Part shown: one piece after another, positions 50,545-61,428 of the stretch
How the letters are laid out: each line of letters opens with the position of its first letter
Position numbering within the stretch: position 1 is the first letter of the stretch
Source: Vermamoeba vermiformis
Lineage: Eukaryota; Tubulinea; Echinamoebida
DNA: 64,000 bases
Direction of reading: 5' to 3'
Assembly (NCBI GenBank): GCA_045837725.1
Contig: JBEWZL010000075.1
Span: forward strand, 62,001 to 126,000
Position numbers and translations under genes: made by a program
Notes under the pieces: model-generated
The model's database searches: none
Seen by the model: only the letters and a program-made list of their open reading frames with translations
Told to the model about the DNA's origin: nothing

Positions 50545-52567
50545 CTACAGCCCATCTGAATAGGCAGGTGTGGCGTGGTACCAGGGGTTGTTCATCACAG
50601 GATAGTGCGTCATGTTCGGAGGTGCGCCGATAAGATGTTCGTCCATGTGATTGTACATGACGTGATTGAGCATGTCGGGGTGCTGATTCGGACTGTGACT
50701 CGGACTCAACGAGCCCTTGGACTTGCGCTGCTTAATGTCGACAAAATCTGCAAAGGAGAGTCAGTGACACCTGAGGCACGTGACTCGATATAGCGCTACG
50801 TACCTTTGCCCCAAAAGATCTTCAAGCGGTACACTTCACCACTCGGGCCTTGAATCTTTTTGCACTCGCGCTTGGCCAGCATTGCTTCGTCCTGTTGTTG
50901 ACACGTGTCACATGTCAGTGCTCCACAAATATCTGCAAAGATTACTTACCCTCGTGCCGAACTCCACCAATGCAAATCGACGCTTGCTGTTGCAGGTGAG
51001 TGACTTGACATCGCCGTACTTGATGAAGGTCTGCAGCAGGAAGGGATAGTTGTCGAGCTCTGGCGGCAAGGCTTTGAAGAACAGCCGCGTGTTGCTGTCA
51101 GAGGACGAGTCCAACGGATCAAACAGGTCGTTGGAGAGTGTGAGGGACTGCGGGGGAGTGGTGGAGGGTGGCGTGATGAGCGGTGTGATGAGTTGATTGA
51201 CAGGTGTCATATTCAAGTTCTTGATGTTCACCGTGCCCAGACTCGCACTGCGCTGATGACCAGAGTTCATGCCAGGGCCCTGCGGTCGTGAGCCGAGTCC
51301 GAGATTGCGCGTCTGTGGACTGAGCGCGATGCGGTGAGGACTGTTCATGGCACTCAACTCGTCACTCGCGCTGTTGTTCACATTCACGTACAGCGAGCTC
51401 GTGTTCAGCTGGCCCCACGATGCAGCGCGAGGCACGAGTCCTGACGCGCTGTGATTGGAGGGCGAGGCCTGTGCTTCCCAATAAGGGTCATATATCACGC
51501 CATTCGGTGTCACTGCTTCGTCTTCAGTCTGCGAGCCTGCATCGGTGATGAAGGGACTGAACAGATTGCCGCGACTGCTGTTGGTGCTGCTGAGATGACT
51601 GCGCGAGAGGCTGTCACTCTCTTGCAGACTCGCGGTGCTGTCGTCATCGCCGTCGTCTTGCAGCAGTTTGTTCAGTTCTGCTTCTAGATCTCGTGAAAAA
51701 TCTTCCATAGAATCTGGTTTTTGATTAGCTGGCTTCTGTTGCGTGTTATTTGTTCCGTTGCGTGTATTTTGTAACGGCGCTGGTTTGGGTGCGGGGGCAT
51801 TGCTCATCAAATCCGACGGGATGCGGAGCAAAGGATTGCTGGCTGATTTGCGAGGCAAGCCATATGTGTTATATTGCGGTTGTAATAATGAGTGTTTGTT
51901 GTGGTGCATATTAATAAAATTGTCCTCGTGATAAGCAAAATGTGCGCCGCGATATTGCGGGCCAATGTGGTCAGCAGGATTTGGATTCACTCGGATCAGA
52001 GGTGAGTCACGCAGAGGAAAACCGGAAGTACTCCTCGATGGCTGTTAATATAATGTGATTATTACGGTGATTTTGTTTGATACGATTTGTGGATCGAATT
52101 TCTACGTCAGTGGATGTCAGCCACAGTTTAAAAACGCAAATTAAAAGGTTCGAAATAAATATTATAGTAGTATATTTAATATGAATGGTCAAGTATCATA
52201 TTTCTGATAAGATTACCAACACCACAAATTTAATTCAATTATAAAAGTACGAAAAGTCTTCTCTAAAATTTCGATCCTTCAAATAATTGTTATTTCACGT
52301 ACCGATCCTCTGCTGCCTACTGTGCTATTTATATTTACACTTGAATAATTAACATAAACTGATTTCTCAACAACTTGGTCCGAATCTGGGATGGAAAGAC
52401 TGATCAGCTGAAATCCGAGTAATCAAAGATTAAAAATGAAACAAACCTTCATCATGATAGTGGTTGTTATCATTGGTGTACTGATAGGAGGGATATTCGT
52501 TGTAGAACTCCGTCTGCTCTTGATTGAGCGAATCGGTTGGGTAATAGCCCCGGTTATCTTGTGCCAT
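50545..52567 (-). CDS. RRM-type RNA-binding protein
   Basis: Start at 52567 (MAQDNRGYYPTDSLNQEQTE). A large Ser/Pro/Asn/Gln-rich exon (about 52070-50950) follows, with the RRM near the end: DSNTRLFFKALPPELDNYPF, IKYGDVKSLTC, RRFALVEFGT, continued after an intron by RDEAMLAKRECKKIQ and LKIFWGKDF. A Met/His/Pro-rich tail ends at 50545. Because the RNP motifs are divergent (RRFALVEF, FFKALP), this may be a non-canonical RRM. The join between exon 1 and the large exon is uncertain: at least one small exon (about 52406-52340) seems to lie between. It is divergent with APC2, 182 bp apart. Perfect palindromes lie at 50899 (intron) and 51198 (exon). Confidence 0.75.
50899..50910. repeat. Palindrome TGACACGTGTCA
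   Basis: A perfect copy in an intron of the RRM gene. Confidence 0.8.
51198..51209. repeat. Palindrome TGACAGGTGTCA
   Basis: A perfect-arm copy in the large coding exon of the RRM gene. Confidence 0.8.
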
Positions 52568-52749
52568 CTGTTGTTACACCCTCGTTACAGGCCAATCATT
52601 TTATACTCCTTTGTGGTGTATTGCGTGCAAGGTGGAATTCGAGTTTGTTCCATTCAGAAAGATACTGACGGGCCAGAAATAACAAATCACGTGCCGCACT
52701 ATCGACCGCGCTTTTTTTTGAATTCACAGCTGATAGGGACACCACAACT

Positions 52750-55534
52750 ATGACTCAATCAGCTGCAGATACGTCGTGGCTACAATCGTTGAGTACTGTC
52801 TTGCCTATATTAGTGCAACAGAAGAATGACAGCTTAATTCAAACGGTGCTGATCGGTATTATTAATTTCAACATTAATTGGTGGAAATAACTCACGTTGA
52901 CCTATGTATAGATACTATTAGGAGGCAGTTGACGGAGAAAATTATCCCTGTATTTTTAAAACACATTGAGGTAAGATCCAAAATCAAATTGGTATAAACA
53001 CTGACAAATATGCAGCAATGGAACGAACAAGACGTCGAGTCAATCGATCAAACATTAGAACAAGCTATTAATATCATATTGCCATTCGTTGAGAGCTCAT
53101 TGCAACAACTCAACTCGATCCGAGCGCACTCCGCAACACTCGCCGAGTAAGTATAGTATTCACTATAGTCTGGCCAGTACATCCACTCATAGTATCACTC
53201 GTAGTCGCATCGAACAAGAGCTGCGTCGGTTGTGGAGTGCCGCACTGCTCCACTTTGCCCCGCAGTTGAATCACGTGCTGCGCGCCTATTTGACGCGACA
53301 CTTTGCCCTGGTCGATCAGCTCGCAGCTGGGCACGAGGGCGATCACACTGAGTTCACTGAACTGCTCAAGGCACAGCACACCGCGCACATCACGCACTAC
53401 GCAGCGGTGTGTCGCCAGTTGCGCGCGTTGAATCTCCACGCGGTGCTCGAACAGCTCGCGACCACCGTGCTCATCGCGCAGATCTCTCGCCGCGTGCACG
53501 AGCACTGCAAACACTGCTACGACACACCACTGCTGCACGAGGGACTGCTGCACTGGTTCGACAAGGCGGTCAGTGCCTGGCTGGATCTCACGCTGCAAGG
53601 CGATCTCGATGCACAGACTGGTACGTCAATTGCCATATTAGGCATGCGTACTCTATGCTCACTTTATTTGTAGAAATTTCAGCTGCCTGCAAACGACGCA
53701 CATTATCCTCACTCTACGAACAATTTGCAGATTTAAGGTAACGAATACAAAAAGTAAAGCTCTTACTAAATATAGTAATCGACCTCAGAATTGCGGAATT
53801 ATTTGACATCATTATCGAGTATCCTGACAGCACACCAGCCCTGACAGATCTGCGCGAGTGTTTGAATAAGACGAGCAAACACAAAGAACTCATTGTTTCA
53901 CTGAAACAGAGGTATGTTCAATGCTCATTCATGAACCGAAATGATTGACACGTGTCACACTGCAGTCTGAAACAACGCTTGCTGATCCCCAGTGCCGAGA
54001 CACTCTCCATCGTGCAGTGTTATGTGCGCACGATCAAGACCTTGCTGTATTTAGATCCGAGTGCTGTCTTGTTGACAGGTGTCTCGGACACACTCGCGCA
54101 ATATTTGCAGCAAAACAGACCCGACACACTGCGCACCATAGTCACACAACTGACACAAGCGGCACTCTCTGATGACCCTGAAGCCGCGCAGTCAGATCTG
54201 TTGCTCTCTGAACTGCAAAAGTAGGTCAAATCACGTGCGCAATAGTCGACTGACTGTGTGCTATTTTTAGCTCAGAGACAGCGTGGAAAGACAAAGAAGC
54301 AGACGACGAGAGCAGCGACGAAGAGGACGAAAACAAGCGGCCGTGGCACCCTGAGCCGCTGTACATTCAACCAGGGTCACATCGCGAACAGAAGCCCGTG
54401 GACATATTGAGCATGTTGATCAACATCTACGGCAGTCGCGACTTGTTCGTGGACGAGTACACCAACATGCTCGCTGATCGATTGCTCGCGATCACGGACT
54501 TCAACACGGACAAAGAGATCAAGAACATTGAGCTGCTCAAACTCAAATTCGGTGAACATTCATTTCAACGCGCTGCAGTTATGTTGCGCGACATGATGCA
54601 GTCGAAGCGCGTCAATGCACTCATCGTACCGAAGATAGCGCACACTGACGACGCGCGGCTCACTGTGCCACTCTCAGCCACCGTCGTGTCGGGACTGTTC
54701 TGGCCCGCATTCAGAAACGAGACTGTGGCCCTGCCCGAGCCAGTGCAGAGGTATACAAAGGTATATTTAGGTGTCACGTGACTAATCGATTGCAACAGAA
54801 AACTGGACGCCTATTGCAAAGAGTTCGAGACACAAAAGCCGAGTCAGAAGTTGCACGTCAAAGAGCACTTGGGCCAAGTGGACCTCGAGCTCGAATTCAT
54901 CGACGGACGCGTGATCAGCTACACCGTCTCACCACTGCTCGCGACGATCATCTTGCACTTCCAAAAACAGCGTAAGAGTGCTTTGATTAGCCCATCGCTC
55001 AATCTAACATGTAATAGCACAATGGACCCTCACTGATCTCGCTGCCAAGCTCAATCTCGCGCCAGATCTGACGCGCCGTCGCATGGCGTACTGGCTGAAC
55101 AACGGTGTCGTGACTGAATTCGAGCCCGATCACTTCCAACTCGAAGAGAACGGCCCCAGCGAACAAGGTACCTAGTATAGATAGAGTTAATATGAGCACC
55201 TTCTAATTGCCATGCAGTTCAATTCACGGCGCACGATGACGATGGTGAAGGCTTGAATGGCGCGCAACAACAAGATGTACGTGCTGTTCAATTACTACTC
55301 ATATACCGTTACTAATGTGCGCAGGAATGGAATGAAACGCACGAGAACTTCATATTGGGCATGTTAACCAACTTGGGCGAGCAGAGTTTGGACAAGATCC
55401 ACTCCATGATGTCCAACTTCGTGGATGATTACGACAAGACCACTGCACAACTCGCCGCATTTTTGGAAAGGTTGGCACAGCAAGAGAAAATTGAGAGCAG
55501 TGGAGGCATGTACAGTCTGAGGCCGCAGAAATAA
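52750..55534 (+). CDS. ANAPC2: Anaphase-promoting complex subunit 2 (cullin-like)
   Basis: The cullin scaffold of the APC/C ubiquitin ligase. The N-terminal helical repeats start MTQSAADTSWLQSLSTV. The cullin-homology domain begins near WHPEPLYIQPGSHREQKPVD and holds DILSMLINIYGSRDLFVDEY and EIKNIELLKLKFGEHSFQRA and the VMLRDMM stretch. The ANAPC2-type winged-helix C-terminus is at AQWTLTDLAAKLNLAPDLTR to the end. About eleven exons, short introns; the stop is at 55532. Expected length for the family (about 700-820 aa). Its expression timing could be linked to the DP gene 5 kb away, but that is inference. TGACACGTGTCA sits in the intron at 53946. Confidence 0.95.
53946..53957. repeat. Palindrome TGACACGTGTCA
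   Basis: A perfect copy in an APC2 intron, just upstream of the acceptor. Confidence 0.8.
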
Positions 55535-56082
55535 ATGTAAAATAGAAGATCCCGCCATTCAAGTACGTTCTATTACGCAATAATAACAATAATGATACTC
55601 ATGATTACATCAAAATTGTTTATTCGACGATACAATAGCCTTCAACGCCCTCAAGACTTAAATTACAACAAGATCTGGTAGGGAAATAACGATATTTACG
55701 TTGCTATATGCGCTTACAAAGCATGCCAATGTTATTTAACTAATTTAAGTCATTATTCAACGCCTAAATGCGCTACTTACGCTTAATTTCAAGCAAATAC
55801 CATGCTAAACGTCCCGCCTTAAAGCAGCAAAGAGGTGGATCCGGCCGTCGGGGGCAGATTTTAACGTAATTTAACGATCTGTGGCCTTCACACCACTTTT
55901 AGGGGGTCGCTGGAGCCTAAATAAAAATATCTTCCCGCCTTCCTGGAAAAGTTTGACACGGCCACGTGATCGTACTAGCCGTTGTGGAGCCCGCGCAAAC
56001 AACTATAAAAGAAATTTAAAAATTGTCGTTTGACCACTCATTCAAAACCAAACAAACACACAAACACAACTCACTAACACCA
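55535..56082. other. Tandem intergenic region with promoter
   Basis: The 548-bp gap between APC2 and the SAP/BRCT gene. It carries E2F-like TTCCCGCC at 55932-55939 and GTCCCGCC at 55811-55818, CACGTGATC at about 55962 and a TATA box near its end. No RNA gene seen. Confidence 0.45.
56004..56010 (+). promoter_or_regulatory. TATA box of the SAP/BRCT gene
   Basis: TATAAAA about 75 bp upstream of the ATG at 56083, followed by an A/C-rich leader without ATG. A good core-promoter layout. Confidence 0.6.
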
Positions 56083-57468
56083 ATGGCTACTCGCGTCGTC
56101 ATCCCCGCTGATGTTTTCCAAGGCTTGGAAGCTCGCACCATCTAGTAAGTCAAATCCGCTGTTGAACAGTTTCACCAGATCGAGCATTAATATGTCACAT
56201 CAAATAGCGCCATTTGCAAGAACAGAGGTCTGACCGTGCAAAAAGAGGAGACTAAGCGCCAAATTATCGCTCGTCTCGTTGATGAAGTGACAGATCTGGG
56301 AGTGCGCCACTTGGTCTCGCAATTGAACAAGACAACCCTGGAGAACATTGCGGCTCAACTCGACATTGAACATCACTCCAAACTGGTGCTCGGCAAGCGA
56401 TTGTACGAGCGCATTGTTGAGGCTGGTGTCAGTCAGTTCTTCGAGTCTAAGGTGGCTATTGAAGACTTGCGCGAGATTTGTGACACTTTGGTACGTGGTA
56501 CTGCGACGATGACTATTCATATATATAATATTCTAATACCTCTCTGATATTAGGGCATCACTGTCGAATCCAAGGATGCCAAGTACATCGCCAAGGCTAT
56601 TTACGGTGAAGCTATGATCACCGGCTTGGAGATCCTGTTGTCGACTATGCAAACTGCTGACTTGCAGACTATGTGGTAGGTGTTGCTATTGTGCTCATAT
56701 TCAATAGCGCTGAAATAATCGATAATTGCTAGCCATGATCTCAAGCTCAAAGCAGACACTGAAAGCAAGGCCAAGCTGATGGAATGCGTCATCTTCCGTC
56801 GCAGTTACACCAAGAAGGCTACTCCCGTTACTGTTGAGCGCCGTAGTTCCAAGAAGCCCACCATTAAAGCCGGCATCCACGCCACTAACTTGCGCTCGTG
56901 GTACACCAAGCCTGAGCTCGTCGAGTGGTGCAAAGAGAACGACATTGCCTTGCTCTCCTCGCTGAAGAAGGAAGAGGTCATTCGTCGCATCTTAAAGTCC
57001 TTTGAAGAAGACAAAGAGAACTCTTCTTCTGCCGCCAACAAGAACAAATCTGCTCCTTCAAGCCCCAAGAAGAGCTCCGTCGCCAGTCCTAAGAAGACTA
57101 AGAAGGAAGAAAAGAAAGAGGAGTCTTCTGAAGAGGAAGAAGAGCCCTCTGAAAACGTTGAAATGAAAGACGAAACCTCGCAGATGGAGGTCGACGAAGA
57201 AGGCTCAGCTGAGAGCGATGCTGAAGAGACTGAGCTCGGTGATAACTTGAAGGGCAAGGTGTTTGCTATCACTGGCAAGTTTGACATGGACCGCAAAGAA
57301 ATTATCGCCTTGATCGAGAAGCGCGGCGGTTCAGTCAAGTCCACCATCACTAAAGACGTGCAATACTTGTTGTGCGCTGATGGTGACAGCGAGTCTGCTA
57401 AGGTCGTCAAGGCCAGACAAGAGGGCGTCAAGATCCTCGGTGCTGACTTCTTGAGCCAACTCGAATAA
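56083..57468 (+). CDS. SAP-like / BRCT nuclear protein
   Basis: Start MATRVVIPADVFQGLEARTI at 56083, directly after an A/C-rich leader and TATA box. Four exons: 56083-56143, about 56206-56491, about 56553-56677 and about 56733-57468. The N-terminal half is helical, with IIARLVDEVTDLGVRHLVSQ and VLGKRLYERIVEAGVSQFF repeats. A SAP-like segment (KPELVEWCKENDIALLSSLK) is followed by a Lys/Ser/Glu-rich linker and a C-terminal BRCT domain (GKVFAITGKFDMDRKEIIAL, then KRGGSVKSTITKDVQYLLC), closest to the DNA ligase/RFC1 type. This suggests DNA binding and a DNA-damage or replication role. The family as a whole is not one I can name. Confidence 0.7.
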
Positions 57469-57702
57469 GATCGAGGTCAAGAAATTCTATTTTAAGACTG
57501 CAGAGTGGCCTAATACGCCTCACTAAAGTCGTTGTTGTACTACTATGAATAAACGAACAAATTCAATTCAAAAAAAGCTGTCAGAACTTGGCTTTGACTT
57601 TTTCGCGATGATTTTCTCACGGATAAAATCGGCACAAAAGAGGTGACTTTCTGTTGCTTCACAGCTGATTCGTAGGACTACACTGCTAGTAACCGTTGTA
57701 TA

Positions 57703-59339
57703 ATGAAGCGATTTACTCTATTTATTATTTATTGCTTGGCTCTCGCGCCCTTCATTTTGGCCGCGCAAGGTAAAATCCAGATCGTTGCACTGTTATGCTT
57801 TGTAATCAATCAGCTAATATATTGGCAGAGGAAGAATTTCAAAGGGGATATTTTAGTGGACGATCTGCTCATATTAGCATCGCTCCTAAATCGGTATGAA
57901 GCAATAACATTTATTTTCCGGATTAAAATATTATTATTTTTGATTGATCCATACAACGCTCAATACGAGTTTATTGACTATCAAATATTGATTAAATGCG
58001 ATTAATTAGTGCAATATGATTATTATTGATAGTAACGTATTTTCTTGAAGAAGATCGAAAATCCAAGCATAGAATTTTCAACCCCAGTTTCAGCCAGCAC
58101 TATTAAGGACACTGAAGTATTTGGTGTGATTAGCCACGAATTGTCGATGCCTAACAATGGCAATCCTTCTTTGGCTGTTACTAAGAACATTTTCTCGAAG
58201 CCATCTGCCAATCTGTTTGTTGTCATCGATGGTGTCAATACTGAAGGTACCTGACGTGCAACATGTGTCATAATATGAATATGGGCACTAACTTGCATTC
58301 ACCAGACAAGCAAGGTCTCGAGTTACAAGTCACTTCACAACCACGTGACACATCTGCTTTGCTCACCACACTGCTCTCGGGTCAACAGCCCGCACAGCAC
58401 GGCGTCACTGCCAAGCAATGGGCTCAACAGCGCCGCGTTGCCAATGTCGCTGATCTGCTCGCTGCTCGCACTCGTGGTCGCGCACTGATTGTCGGAGGTT
58501 CAGCTGACAGTGCGCTGCTCGCTGCAGTAACCGACAAGCAGCACAGCAACCCCGCGCAACTCGCTGTTGATGTGCAACAAGTGCTCGCTCAGCACTCTGC
58601 CCTCTCAGGTGTGCAATGGACTGTTGATGGCAGGCACATCACCCTCACTGTCAACGGCCAATCAGCGCGCTTTGATCTCAGCACTGAGCTCGCACTCGTC
58701 ACTGAACTGCTCACTGCCGCTGAGTGGACTCGCGCTCTCGAACACAACGACGAAGTGCGTGCCATGAGCCAGAACAGCGCTCCTGCCATGTGGTCCCTCG
58801 TCTTCAGCTCGTTGACAGGTGTCAATCAACGCTACGGCGCGCAATCCACTCAATACCGCGTTGCTCTTGCAGCCATCACGCAAGTGGTCGATGCTCTTCG
58901 CGCGCAATTGACTGCCGTGCACGGTGCTGAACGTGTCGCCGTTCAAATCGTGCGCGTGCCTCACACCTCATACAGCACTGTGGTGTCGCGCTTGAACCCC
59001 GTGTTGCAACGCGAGGCCAAGGCTGATTGGACTGCCACTCTGCCTGCCATCACTCTCACCAGTGTTGAGCGCGTAGAACTAGTCTGCACTCGTGTCCGTG
59101 AAGTCCTCGGTGCTGATTATGACGTCAACTGCCCTCGTGTTCGCGCTGCTCGTGCCGCGCAAGAGACCGCCGCTAACAACACCCCTGTCACTCAAGGTGT
59201 GTTCCAGATCTTGTTCTGGATGGGCGTCATCTTGATCATCGTTGCCATCTACGTCGTCATGAGCTTCGCTTTCATGGAAATCAAGCAAGATCCGCTCGTG
59301 TTCCGCAACACCATCAACTTGGAGAAGAAGATGAACTAA
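57703..59339 (+). CDS. ATP6AP2: V-ATPase accessory protein ATP6AP2 (renin-receptor-like)
   Basis: A type I membrane protein needed to assemble the V-ATPase. Signal peptide MKRFTLFIIYCLALAPFILA. The luminal part is Ala/Thr/Gln-rich. The middle segment WSLVFSSLTGVNQRYGAQST, then QYRVALAAITQVVDALRAQL, lines up with human [35 protein letters not shown]. The single C-terminal TM helix (FWMGVILIIVAIYVVMSFAF) and short tail DPLVFRNTINLEKKMN match human DPGYDSIIYRMTNQKIRMD. Introns: after exon 1 (ends about 57770), after 57897, and at about 58244-58305. A perfect TGACAGGTGTCA in the coding exon at 58813. The gene is present well outside animals, so the renin-receptor name reflects homology only. Confidence 0.85.
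58813..58824. repeat. Palindrome TGACAGGTGTCA
   Basis: A perfect-arm copy in the coding exon of ATP6AP2. Confidence 0.8.
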
Positions 59340-59428
59340 GTCATGTGATTATAAATAACTATCGTATTTATCTTTTCGAATAAAACTCGCTTTTAATTTA
59401 CATCGGCTAATATTATTATGTACACTAA

Positions 59429-61235
59429 TTACATGATGACGCGATCACCGAGTTCGGTGCTGACGATTGCGCGGCCAAACAGACGCACATTGTCCTCGAG
59501 CTCGCGCGGCACCGCTTGTTTGGTCTCTTTGAGCAGCTTGAGCAGTTCTTTGCCGATCTTGCACTCGTACGTCAACAGACTCGTCGCCGTGCCTGGTCTG
59601 CCACCACGCGCTGCACGTCCCACGCGGTGAATGTAGTCCTCAATGGTGAGTGGCATGTCGTACAGAATCACGTGCTGAATGCTGTCAATGTCGAGGCCTC
59701 GGCTCGCGACATCAGTAGCGACCAACACATCGAGCTGATCGGACTTGAACGCGCGCATCACTTTGAATCTGAACGGCTGTGACTTGTCGCTGTGCAGTCC
59801 TGCCACGTGGAACTGTTCTATTTTTAGCAGCTGCACGAGCTGATCGACGGTGTGTTTGTTGTCTGCAAAGATGAGCACTGGCGGACGTTCAATCTTGCGC
59901 AGCACTTCGAGCAGTCGCATCTGTGACACCTGTCAGTAAAAGTGACACGTTGACATGCGGTGGCACTCACCTGTTTGTGTGCAGTGTGCACGAAGAGCAC
60001 GTGCTGTGTGAGGCCAGGCGGCAGTGGCGAGCTCAAATCTCCGACTGTGATGTGCACTGGTCGCAGCACGGCACTGCGCGCGACACGCGTGACAGCTGCT
60101 GGCATGGTGGCACTGAACAGCAGTGTTTGGCGAGGTCGACCATTGACACCTGTCAAGCTCTCATCGCAGCGCGCTAAAAATAGCCTCAGCTGTGCCTCCA
60201 TGGACGAATAAGGGTTGTCTTTGATACTTTGCGCTTCTTCTTCTGTTTCCATATTTGGTGCGAGGGTGAGGAGTCGATCGATCTCATCAAACACCAGATA
60301 GGCGAGATTGTTGAGCGGAATGTGATATCGGAGATTGTTCCGCGGGTCAGTCAACTGCAACAACCGACCAGGCGTGGCAATCAGCAGATCCACGCCACCA
60401 CGCAGCACTTCGATTTGAGATTGCGCGGAGATACCTGCGAGTCATGTCAGACGGTGCCACTACCAAATATAGACAAGTACCTCCGACGAGTCCGAGCACT
60501 CTGCGGCCCATGAGTGACTGGTGCGTGTACGGTGGCGTGTACTGGCCAGCCTGCACTGCACACTGCGCGTAGTACTCGAGCCAGCGCTGATATTGCGCGG
60601 TGTACGGCGGAATAATTGACATGCACAGCGCATAGACCTGCTCCACGAGCTCGCGTGTCGGAACAATAATTATTCCGCTCGGTCCCTGGCCTGGTGTCGC
60701 GCGCACCGTGGCAGGATGTGAGAGCAGTGCCAAATAAGGCAATAGATAGGCCAGGGTCTTGCCCGAGCCAGTCGGTGCATTGCCTAATATGTCGCGGCCG
60801 CGCAGTGCATTGCTCAACACTTCGGATTGGATCGGCGTGGGACTCTGTGCTCAGTCAGCGCTGCAACGAGGTCATAATGCAGTCACTACGCACCTGTATT
60901 CTCTTTTCTTGTAATTTAAGCAGAATTTCCTCGCTCAGTCCTGCCTCTGCGAACTCTTTGATGGGTTGTGCTGGATCTTCACCATCCACCTTTACGAGCA
61001 CCTTAGTATCTCATATAATGGACGGCGTATTTGTTTCTGAATTTACCTTAATTTTGTGACGCCGTCTGAACTCGATCAGCTCCTCTTGTGTGAATGAAAC
61101 GACATCTTGCTGCGGAGGGTTGTAATAGGACGCTACAAAGTTGTCTTCTTGTCCCGTGGACTTGTGCTTCAACTTCTTGCGCAGTGGCTCTTGTAGCTCA
61201 TTATCATCATCGAGCTGTGTGTTGTTGTTGCTCAT
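59429..61235 (-). CDS. DEAD-box RNA helicase (DEID variant)
   Basis: Start MSNNNTQLDDDNELQEPLRK at 61235. Core motifs: Q-motif region SPTPIQSEVL, Walker A APTGSGKT, PTRELVEQ, TPGRLL, DEID in place of DEAD, SAT, ATDVASRGLD and HRVGRAARGG. An insertion of about 40 residues lies after PTRELVEQ (QRWLEYYAQCAVQAG region). Several exons; the intron near 60435-60483 and the intron at about 59936-59968 contain the recurring palindrome or relatives. Exon-1 residues IEFRRRHKIKV, and the overall pattern, resemble Prp5/DDX46- and DDX59-like helicases, but no subfamily is certain. Convergent with ATP6AP2, 89 bp apart. Confidence 0.88.
59924..59935. repeat. Palindrome TGACACCTGTCA
   Basis: A perfect-arm copy in an intron of the DEID helicase, next to the acceptor. 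Confidence 0.8.
60144..60155. repeat. Palindrome TGACACCTGTCA
   Basis: A perfect-arm copy in a coding exon of the DEID helicase. Confidence 0.8.
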
Positions 61236-61428
61236 ACTGAGTATTCTGCGAATAAGCTTTGACTACAGATCAAGGGTGTTTAACACTAACGAACAGAGCG
61301 GTGTGGCTTAAATACATCACGAATTAATATTTACATTTACATTGTACAAGTGATTCGCATTCACAGCTGAGACCGAAACAAACAGCAGATTTACAAAATA
61401 GATCCCGGCTGTGCGCACGGATCTATTA

